64,000 nucleotides of DNA, from contig OX335646.2 in NCBI GenBank assembly GCA_946894095.1, positions 12,704,077 through 12,768,076 of the forward strand, read 5' to 3'. The stretch's first letter is position 1. Each line of letters begins with the position of its first letter. Positions 36,801 to 48,800 of the stretch are shown in pieces. The stretch is from Incurvaria masculella. Its lineage: Eukaryota; Arthropoda; Insecta; Lepidoptera; Incurvariidae. A program made the translations under genes and the position numbers. Below the pieces are notes generated by a model. It was not told the DNA's origin. It did no database searches and saw only the letters and a program-made list of their open reading frames with translations.

Positions 36801-39800
36801 GACTTTTTTTTTATATTGAAATTAAGGTTCTTTAATACTTTTACTAGTTATTGGGAATTTGGGAGGCCATAAATCCTTTTTGTATCATTAACTTCATCAA
36901 ATGATAAATTTCCAGAACATGCATGTGTTACGGCTAAAGCCCGATGTTGGTTAAGGTCCGAAATATTTTTATCCTTGAAGGTAAGATTTTAAAGATATAC
37001 CCGCGTCGAGACCCTAATTTCGAGTTTATAGTAAGAAAAAAAATAACTTTAACCTATTTTTTTCGAATTTTTTCATACAAAAGCAAACATTGTCCTGACA
37101 TCAACTCTTAATTAGTGAACTCAACATGAATATAAGTGCAGAACTATAATAATCTTCAAGGGAAAAAATATTTCGGACTTTAACCAACATCGGGCTTTAA
37201 CCGTAATTCTTAAAGTTTCGTGCTGGTAAAGTCATAAACAAAAATGTTACAACAATTGATTGATTGATTGAGTTTTAGCTGCGTTATCAATCTATAGTGC
37301 ACCAGCGTCTGTCTGTTCAAAATATCGTTTTCACAGACTTAGCAGTCGTACAACCTTCTTTTATTTTATTATCTCGTGCCCAGGCCTGCCGCTTTTACAG
37401 CTATGCAGATGTACAAGAACGTTTAAACCGCTGTATTGGGTGTTATCAAAAGTTGAATTTTGTTTAAATGAAAAACTCTATTGCAGTACGTATAAAATTG
37501 TTTTAAAGCAGATTTTTCAATCCTCAGAGAGTACTTATCGGACTAATCGGAATATTTCACTAACGTACTATTTTACGTCTGTGAAAAGACGGATAGTCAT
37601 TACCGGAGAATAATATCTTCTATCCCAATAAACTGACTGTAATTTTACTAACAAAAATATGGCCTTACTACAAGGGATGGATGAGCAGAGGCGTAAATAA
37701 ATCCGTCGAATAGTTGTCTGGCTGAATTTTAGACTATTGAAAAATCAGCCCTTGGTGAGATATTAGATGTTTTATATAATTTCATGATTATCTAGTTAGT
37801 AATTGCTGCACGTTTCTCTTAAAACGTCAGACATCTATACCCAGCGGTTGACTACGTATTTCAATCTCGTTTCGCCTAATGATGCTTTTAGGAACACATA
37901 ATGAGTGGTAAGGAAGCCTATTGCTGTGTCATCTAGCTTTTTACTAGAAAGTAACACGAAGTGAATGCATGAACACATTCTTTATTGTGCAACATAGAAA
38001 ATTAAAACAATTGCAAGAGCAATTGAAAACAACAATAAAATTGCACAAAGGCGGACCTTTTACTAAGATTTCTTCAGAAATTTTAAAAGAAAAAGAATAA
38101 CATAATAAAATAAATTGATGGGTCACGATGTTTTTCCCTCACCGTAATGCATTCGGGTAACACATGTCATGTGCTTATGAAACAAGAAATACAGTGGTGT
38201 AGCCAACGTCTATCGAACCTATTTCTCTCGGTAGAGAAACACGACTAGGCCCGAACGATTTGAACATATTAATTGCAGTAGATGTCATAGATTTTTTTTG
38301 AAAGCATTTAGGTAAGTTCATACTACAGAGGCATGAAGGCTTGCTTATGCTTATTCTGAAAAAAATTCAGCGACCTACATTAGAAAGTTCAAGGCAAAAC
38401 TCGTAAAGATACGCAGGTCGTACATAATATGCATATATTTAAGATTAAATGATCATGAATATCATAATAGTTTTGCACTTTTAAACAAAAGTTCCAAAAT
38501 ACATAAAAATATTTGAAATCAGCGGTGAGAAATCTCGTCAAATTCTTAAAATAACGAAGTGACGAACACTGCGTGAAACGTTATATCACAGCGCTCGTAA
38601 CATTGAAAAATCCCGAACATTTCAGTAAGACAACAAGGCTGGATTATTTTTAAATGCCGCCTAAGCGTTCGATGGACAAGCGACGCCGCCACTGCCGCCA
38701 CACCGCAGCGTCGACCTACCCTGTCGCATACACTACCTGTCGAGTCGACCCGGCGCGTATCTTCACGTTTGGGGGGTGTCGGCTTCGGAACACTACCTGA
38801 CGAATGTTGGCTCGCGACACTGCTCCTTCGCACTGACAGCACCACTACTCACAGGACACCCAACTTCACTAGAGCGCGGGAAGGAGTTGCACGAAACGTC
38901 CGAGGATATTCGTCGAGGTCGAGTTCGTGATGGGTTTTCGAAAGCAGCGGCCCGCGACGCGACGGGCGGCGCGGCGGACGGACGGAGGGGACGCGACGCG
39001 ACGGGTCAGGTCGGGTCGGGTCGGGTCGGGAGGTGCCGTGTCGAGATCGCGGATCGTTGGGCGCGCACCGCTGCCTGCCTGCGACTAGCGCCCGCGCCGA
39101 TCCAGGCCGCACATCTAAGATTAGCCCAAAGGCCACGGAGCCGTCGCGACCACGGCGCGCCGTTTACACACTAACGCCACAATTTTCGGTGCTGACGTCC
39201 GAGCACTAAACGAAAGTATGAACGAAAATTAGTTACTGTAAATTTAACAAGGACAAAACATACCGTTGCTATCATCCTCACATCTACTTATCTTATTAAA
39301 AAAAACTAGCTGCGATACCCGGCTCCGCTCGGGTTAATGTCAGGCTGAATTATTTCATGGATAAAAAGTTGCCCAAAAGGCTGGTCCAAGACAATGTATC
39401 CATCTACCTAATTGCGTCAATATCATTAAAAATGAATGAGAAAAATCAAATCATTTCCATGTAGAGCTTCGGAAACATTTGGTGGCTATTTAAAAAAAAA
39501 AGAACGTGTCGCCAGAACCTTTCTGCATTTGTACTGCAATATTACATACCTAGTAAGTAAGTATCGAAGAGATCTTAAGTTTAACGTGGACTTCAAACCA
39601 CAACCAGCCTCAACATCGAAAATGGTAACCCATCCTGAACCTGACTGCTCCAAGAGATGCTATAAGTTGATAAAATACACATATAAATCTGGTCGAGTGT
39701 TTTTTAATAATTTGTAATCGATTCAAAATGTTAGGTAAGATGATAATGATTAGGTTAAGGTAAGGCACATGATATCACGGAGTTTTCTACAGGCCTTTTT

Positions 39801-42800
39801 AACGTCTATAATTTACGATTACGTAGTTTTTGTTCTCTTAAGTTTTGTATAAAATATTGCACAAACCTACCTCGTTGATCGCTCTTCCTATTAGTTAAAC
39901 TGTTCCGTGGTTTAGAAAAAGTTATCGCCGCCGCCGCCCCCCTCCCGTCGAGCCACGCGGAGTATTCCGGTTTGTATGACAGCCACCTTAGCGTAAGCGG
40001 AACTAAATTCTACGTGTACTAAGTTTCATCTAATTCGGATGATCGGTTTAAGAGTTATGGAGGAACATACATACATAAATACATACATACATACATACAG
40101 AACTGATTTCTAAAAATCGTCAATTTAGTTTTAGTATAATACATAAAGTCTACAAACGAATTATCTTAGAAAACAAAGCAACTTACTCCATGAACACCCC
40201 TTGCACATTTTTTATTAGTATAGATATGTAGATATAGACTAGCCAAGTAAGCAAATAAACCAAAGCCAAGAATATATTCCTGAATCTAGTAGACTGTCTT
40301 AGGGCGACCCCGTAATTCCATTGTAATATCCTGTGGTAACAGCCATACGACGTGTCCGAACAAAGTGGACTTTAAGTTTTCCAACACTGACAGTCTTTAG
40401 GTTACTTCTGTATTCGAGTTTTATATGCAATGCCAAAAGCAACTGGAGTGAGAACATCCGAAAAAGAAATTAACTAACTTACTGTATGATTACACACCAT
40501 GAAACCATTTCCCATTATATAATCTGTGAATCTGAAGTTAACGCTAACTAGAACATGTTCAGAACATGGCAGGTTGTGGTACTGAAGATAGCTTTGCTGA
40601 CTCGGTTACAAAATGGCAAGTCGAACTGCCCCCCAATTTGCAGTGTAATAGTATGGTTTCCCTTTACTTTATGAACGTTTAAAAGAAACACGACACTCAT
40701 GTGTTATTGCTTTAGGACCAATCGTCAATACGTATATCAAAATTATAAGAATGTCTGTTTCGGTAAAATATTCCTTGTGATTTCAATTCAATAATATTTC
40801 CAGACTTTTAGGTAAGATCACTCTTATGAAGTTTGCTGAGCGCAATCACATAAACTGTGGAATCCTGAAGTCGTTCCAAATATTAAAAACTAATTTATGA
40901 GTACTTCGGTTTTAGTTGGCAAAGGATCCGTTAGAACTGCATCTATTAAAAACCGATAACGTTTTAGATGAAGACACATATCACGTTCCAGTACCTGCTT
41001 GGTTCACTATAATCATGACAAAAGTCAGACCTCACGCAATGAATATTATGCATAACAAGAAAGAACTACGGTTAGATCTAAATTGCCAAAATGAGCATGA
41101 AGTTTAGAATGAATAACAGTTCGCATGGCAGTTTATTACTGTATGGTGTTGATAAGACGAAGCAATGGGAGCTAGACTCGGTACGGCAGAAGAAACACGA
41201 ATGTTAGACAAGATACGAAACTAGGGGATATAAATTTTTTTTAAACTGGAAAATATCGCTAACACTAATCCTAACTCTGATGATATTAGCCTAACACACC
41301 ACATGGGAATTAGGTACCATGACGGGATCTTCCCCTTATATTTAAGGACTACATTGAACCGGGTGGAAAACACCGATATCTTTTATTGCCACTTGGGTAA
41401 TTTTTCTTTCAATGCGATAGTATAACACTGGCAGGATTTAGTATAACCACCTAGTAAAGAAGGACCTACAGTTTTACCTGGAATCCGAACGAGAGCCAGT
41501 CTCAACGATTGAAAATGGTCACCTCGAATATCGAACGGCGAGGCATCGCGCGCCAATGACAATTCTATGGTAGGTAATCTAAAACCAAATATAGTGATAA
41601 ATATAAATAAGGGTTAAGAGGATGTTAGATCGTTAGGTCAGTAAAACGAATGAGAGATGATAGAATGACGAAGCCAATTTACGAAGCGGAATTAGGTAAA
41701 ACGAACATTCTCGGACGACCGAAGAGAACTAGCAAAGGCCCAGATAGATCTGTGATTTGTATAAAGGCCAAATTCGTAGCATCCGCGGTGCTGTGATCGT
41801 ACTGCGTGGCGCTCTTTTGTAATCTCTGCTGACCCATCCGGGGCAACAGCGTGAAGATTTCATCTTGTAATCGACTAGCATTACATACTTGCATATATGT
41901 ACAATCAAATTAATTCTGTCTTTGATCTGATGTTTTACCTTTTAGTGTATTCTGCTACCAAAATATGCAATTATAGGGCATTCTAGCAGAATTTTCTGTC
42001 TAAGCATAAAATATTTTTTTTATTGGCTAACTACAAAGATGCAGAGATTTAAAGCGGTGAGCGGAAAAAATATTGAATTGCGTAAAAATACTTAAACGAT
42101 TTGTATCTTTATTGCGTAATATGGTATTTTTCTTGATACAAAAAACGAACTTTGAAACACTAGACATAAAGTTAACCCTTTACTTTTACTACTTATTCTG
42201 ATGTTACCGAAGGTTCCTTATTTACCAAGTACGAATTACCGACAGAAACCTGTAAGCTTGTTTAAGTATATGGATCGCAGCTACAACTTCAATAAAGAAT
42301 TCTGTCTAAAATTACACCGCATTTAAAACAATAGACCAGTGTGAAATGAAATTTTGCAAACGTATTTTTTCCAGATGACAGCAAGAATGTGGTATGCGTT
42401 CTCTTGAAAACGTACTTGGTCTAAATGTGTAATGGTCTTGTAAACAGCTGGTGTGGGTGGTAATTTTCAAGTTTAAAGGTCCAAATGTTTTTTTTTCCGA
42501 GACGAGTAGAAATCGAAAAGACACCCGTGAATGATATATAATGAGTATACGTGGCGTGCCTTTTAAATTTGGTCGTGTGAGAAAACAGGCACAATATATT
42601 GTACATGCATTCATGAGGATAGCCGGGACTAATGTTAAGAAATACATATGTCTAGCGAAAACAAATTGTTTTAAAATTTATCAATCGTAAAAGAAGCTTT
42701 TATTTAAATGCTCTAGAAAGGAGAAAACAAATTGTATCAACATTATTTGTTTTCATTAAGAAAATTGACGAAAAGACAAAAATAAATATCTCGATAATGG

Positions 42801-45800
42801 TGAAACCAAGTAAAATGTTTTGTATCGCATATGCATAGTGTTTTGAAATACTTATGCAGCGGGACTCACTCAATCATAAACGCCATGTTTTTTCTATTTA
42901 AAATAATAGGCATTTGGTATTTGGATTAGACTAGAGTCAGCCTCAGTGGCCCAGTGGCGCGACACTTCGGCGATCGCTCTCCGAAGTTAAGCAACGCTGG
43001 GTCCGGTCTGGTCTTGGATGGGTGACCATTCGACCGTTGAGAGAGGCTGGCCGTGGTTCGGATTCCACGTTTAAGCTGTAGGTCCCCTTCCTTACTTACT
43101 AGGTGGTAGGGTTTATCCCGCCCGGGTTGGTACCATCGCATTGGATGAACGATGGTCGAAGCGGCAATGAAAATTGTCCGTGTTTTCCATCCAGTTCAAT
43201 GTAGCCGTGCAATATAAGGAAGGTCCTGGCATGGCACCTAGTTCCCATGTGGTGTGTTGGGCTAATACCATGACAGAACTTGTGGTATTAGCCATCCATG
43301 TCCAGTCACATAAAAAAAAAAAAAAAAACGTTATTATACCAATGCAAACCGATATTTAACCAATTTAACCGAAAACGGTAATAAGGAGTGACAAGGCTGT
43401 GACACACGTGCGAACGGACGGACATGGCGAAATTATAAGGGTTTTTTATGCAACGTGACATGGGTGGCTCATAACACACAACTATCGTTATGATATTAGC
43501 TTTCGGACCTTATAACTTAGAAACCAAATACAATTTGTCAATGCCAACGGTCATCAAGAATCTAGTAGGATCAAATAAACCTATTTTGACTATAATTTTG
43601 GTTCTACGACAAGAAATGCGCGCATGATCTTCTTTCCACGTTTGTATTAATTACCAGATTACAAATATTGATACTTTTCCGCATTAGTCGTTAAATTTTA
43701 GTAGACTGAAGTCTAAAGCCCATTGTGCTTTTTTGGAGTTATTTTCTTGGTTATTATTAAGCTTATAACTGATTTGAGTGTTTTGTGGTATTTAAACTAT
43801 TGTCTGAGATTGGCTTACCACAGTTGAAAGTTACACAAATGAACTGCACGACACGTCAGCCAAAAGGACCGAGGAAAATAACTGTGGTAAGCCAATCTCA
43901 GACAATATTATTAAGCTTGTCCACATAAGGACATAATTGTTCTATAATTTAATAAAAGCTTTATAAGCAGCAATATCAGATTTCAATTACAAAAATAAAC
44001 TATTCAGTAAATGATAGTAATTCCAGAAATCTTTCTTGCAGAAGCGTCCGGAAATAAACATTTTCATAATCTTGGCAATCGTAAGCAGACATCTTTCCAT
44101 AGATCCTAATTGGCGCTTATAAATATTGCAATTTTTACCTACCTAACGTCATGCATGCGTACATACCTTCACGCCGCTTTCCCGGAGGGGTAAGCAGAGA
44201 TTATAGAGGTATACGATCATTGCACACTTCACCTACAGATATGCATCTTTTCATAGATGCTCTACGATTACGGGTGTTACGTACCTAACCTTTAAGAATT
44301 ATTACCACATTACATCGAATTGGTCGTGGTACGTTCTTCTAGGCCTCTCGGACTTCCACTCACTTCTGCTCTTTTAATTGTATTCGTCACTCATTCGTTT
44401 CATGTGTCCAAACCATCTTAATTAATTAATTCTCGATTCTCGTAACAACACAATTTTCTGTTCTCTAACCGAGTCATTTCGAAAAATTTTCGTAAAATAT
44501 TTTCGGAGTTAGCATATTTTCCTCAACAAACGCATGTCTACTGCATTAATTCTACATTCGTGCCTCTTCTTCCATGCTAAGTTCTCGCTTCCAAAGATAA
44601 GTGTAGGCAGGTAGGTGCCAGTACACAGTTGTTATGAATTGCCATCCGAGCTGTAGGCGTGGTAGATTTCCAGCACTCACTTTTCTTTCAATAGTCTATA
44701 TATTTTTAATTATCGCACTTTTCATCGCGGGAAAACATGCTTCAATATTATTCTGTTCTAATGTTTAATTATTTCGGCTCACATTACACACAGTCTCGCC
44801 CGAAAACCATTACTTTCGTCATACTTGCGTTTATTTTCGTACATCGTTCATTGCACGCATCATTCATAGAAGATACCATCAGCTGCACTTCCTTCGTAGT
44901 AGAAGCCATGATAGCATCGTCAGCATATAGAAGGCATCTGATAAGTATTTCGCCCATTCGTTACCCCCAATCACTGTCACACACGCCTGTCTCACAGCTC
45001 TAGAAATGGTGAACCATTTCTAGATGAAGGTGTCAATGGTGAAGTCATTTAACCTCACGCAGGCACTGCTATCCACACGGGAGTGACTTCAGCCATAGAA
45101 AGCCAACTTGTTAAAATAACGCCTTCTACTGGATATACGCGAATTGATAAAAAAATCACGGAATATTTTAATGTCGACGTTGTTGTAGTGTTAAGAGGAT
45201 AATAAGGTTATCGAGTTCCATACATAGTAATAGCTCGTGCCTGTTTCCTCTAAAGATTTTTATCAATTTTTAAGGGCATATATCATGGCAATAAAATGAG
45301 TTATAAAAAAACGTACGAACGTAGCTCTCAGTTGATTTATTTATTGTGCAAATTTCAGAATTTTATTTTCCTAATTTGACTGACGAAACAGGCACGAGCC
45401 ATTATATTAATTGGCCATAATGCTTAGAAAGAGATGCTTGCCTGTTGAAGAAGCTAGAGAAGTAGGTATGCTGTGATCGTATCGCATGGCGCTCTAAAAT
45501 CTCTGCCTACGGCGTGATCTTTAAACGTTCTTTGGGTGTGACATTTTATTGGATTTTTTCCATTGTAACTGGATATGCCTAATGCCAAACTGACCGCCAC
45601 ATGAGAACTAGGTGCCATGCCAGCACCTTCTTTATATTGTTCGGGTACATTGAACTGGATTGAAAACAAGGACAATTTTCATAGCCGCTTCGACCATCGT
45701 TCATTCAACACGATGGTACCAACCCGGTCGGGATTAACCCTACCACCTAGTAAGGAAGGGTGACCCACAGTGTAATATGGAATTCGAACCACGGCCAGCC

Positions 45801-48800
45801 TCAACGGTTAAAAATGGTCACCCATCCAGAACCCAACCGCGCTCAGAAGGTGAGTCACTTATCGAATCGTAAGTCGTCGCACTACTGGGCCATCGAGGCT
45901 GAAAAATTTTATGTTCCTATGCATGCCAAAATGCGCATTATTTCGTAGTCATAACAATCCGATTAATAATCCATACTAATATTATAAATGCGAAAATAAC
46001 TCTGTCTGTCCGTTGCGTTTTCTCGCCTGAACAGCTCAACAAATTTTAATGAATTTCGGTGCAGCAATAGTCTGGACCATGGACAAGGACATATTTATGG
46101 TGGTGAAAAATAAATTCAAAGGGGGTGACATTACAATATGTACGTTGAACTCATATAAATAGGAGATAATTCAGTCCAATATCAGTTAGAAATAACAATG
46201 ACCCGAGTGGAGCCTGGTATCTCAGCTAGTCGTAAATATTTATGATCGAATGTACTATTCAGTAAGCGATTTTCACAGTATGTGAACCATTGCGAGCAAA
46301 GATTTTAACAGAATCAGCTGATGACATTGTGAAGGCAAGTTAAGAATATAAATGTTTAAATAAAATCAGTTGGATATATTTTGACGAGACGAGAAGTAAA
46401 TTCGTTACGATTACTAAAAACATTCCAACTATTTCTGGCCAGTTGGCGGAGTGCCTGCTCTACCGGCGACGTGAGTGAAGCTACGGCAGCGCGGAGGAGG
46501 CGGCAGGCGCCGCCGCCGGGGGACGCGCACACAGCATTCAGATCATACAGATATGCAACGCTATGACGTCTGGCATTGCAGAAAACAACCCGACACCGGT
46601 ATTCATATCTTAGATTCGGTCCGCATTATAATGGATGTTACGCGATCGGCACACCGATAGTATAAATAGGTCCTATAACAAACGGGAATTTGGCAGATCA
46701 AGCGAACGATTTGAACGAATGATTATCCTCTCGCTTGCACGGTATGTTTGCACCAGCAATACAGCAAATGGCTGCCTTGTGATGGTGTATGTGCCACTGA
46801 TCCCATTTCAGTAATTGCATACTATGCTAAAAGGCTACTGCCAGTGACTTATAATCTAAGATACGGTCTTTTGTTGGGGTAATTCCACAAATGTTATTGC
46901 AGTCATCAAAATAAACATAAAAACCGGCCAAGTGCGAGTAAGACTCGCACACGGAGAGTTACCGACCATACATACATACCTTCACGCCACTTTACCGGAG
47001 GGGTAGGCAGAGATGATAGAGCGCCATACGGTACGATCACAGCACACCCCTTTCGCTTCATCTACAGCCATACATTGTTCATACATGCTCTACGATTACG
47101 GACCTTACGAAGGACGGTATCAGACCTTTATGAAGAATTACATCGATTTAGTCGTGGTACGTTCTTCTAGGCCGCCCGGGCACGACACTTCCGCTCTGTA
47201 AATTGGTTTAGTCATCCATTCGTTCTAAGCACTCCTTTCCCGATTCTAGTCACAACATCATTTATTCAATTGACATTGCTCTCTAACCCAGTCGTTTCGA
47301 AATTTGTCCGTTAGATTAACTCCGAAAACTTTCCTCAAGGAACGCATTTCTACTGCATTTACTCTACATTCGTGCCTCTACTGACATACCCAAGTCTCGC
47401 TTCCATACATAAGTGTAGGCACCAGTGCATAGTTATGAATCGCCATCCTAGCTGTAGGCGTAATCACCCGGGTTTTCATCACGGCATCAATTGCGCCGTT
47501 TACTCGATGCGTACTTACTCTTTTTTCAATGTCCTTACCACACTTCCCATCGCGGGAAAGCTTCCTAGATATACAAACTCATTCACCTGTTCTAATCTTT
47601 CATTCATGATTCCATTAGGATAGCATCTTCAGCATACATAAGGCATCTGATAAGTATTTCGCCCCTTCGTAATCCCCAATCACAGTCTTTCAACTTAGTC
47701 AGACATCTGTCCATGAACACATTGAACAGCCAAGGTGACATCACACACCCCTGTTTCACACCCCTAGATATGGTGATGGTCGGTGAGTATACCATTTAAC
47801 CTCACGCAGGCAGTGCTGTCCACATGGAGGGACTTCAGTGCCTGCAAAAGGTGGTTGCTCACGCCATACAAAGACAGAGTCGTCCACAGTTCATCCCTCA
47901 CCTTTTACTAAGTTCACGAATGCACCATGGTTTAAGATTTAAGGGAATTACGAATTCAGTACGCGTGTCCGCCGAAGTCAAATTCCCTGTGAAGCGCTTA
48001 CTTGCCTTGTTCGGTAAGTAGCAACTCCCGGAGACATAAGTATTTGCAGATGATATGCCCTTAGATTTTTATTACATAACACACCCAATGCCCACAGATG
48101 AGGTTATAAACGAAAGGAGACGCCGTCTTGCCGCCTAGGTATTCTAAAGACTTGCATCGGTAGTCCTAACAGCTAGTGCTATGTCAACGATGTACACTAC
48201 ATTTTACAGAGTATTTTACAGATAGGTTTAGGTACCGAAGCTGCAATGCACGCTCATCGCCCGCGACCAAAGCCGATAACGTTCCAATGCACGCTCGTGA
48301 CAACAGAGACTCCCATATCTCTAGTACAGTATGGTACCTTAGGAATATACCTTAGATATAACTAGGGAATGCAATCCCGATTCGAGATTGCAAATTCGAG
48401 ATCCCGCGGGATTAGAAATATCAATCCCGCGGGATCCCGGAATTTTCGGGATCCCGTCTAGTTTAAAAAAAATGTTAAATTCGGATGACTGAAAAAGCTA
48501 ATAACTGCTTGTTTGTGATAGTGAGGTTAACTAAAATAACGTATTACTCGAAAGAAAATAAAAACCTTTATTCTTTAATCTTACCAACTAAATAATTATC
48601 AGGTTTTAAGGAAATTAACCTAAGTAATTTAGGTAATCAAAACAATAAGCATATTTCAAGGGAATTAGGAAGTGGTTACCTACGAGTGATTTTGAAAATG
48701 AAAAAATAATCACTACAACTGCACAACTAAAACAATGACGAACGTAAACAAACAAATGACTGCCTCTCCGCGCGCATATACCTACTTCTTTCTCAATAAC

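Noticed and set aside
38849..39136. Open frame MAFGLILDVRPGSARA on the minus strand
   Set aside because: Arises from GC-rich low-complexity sequence with repeated RPDPTRPDP; no domain, and its phase at the donor does not fit exon 4.
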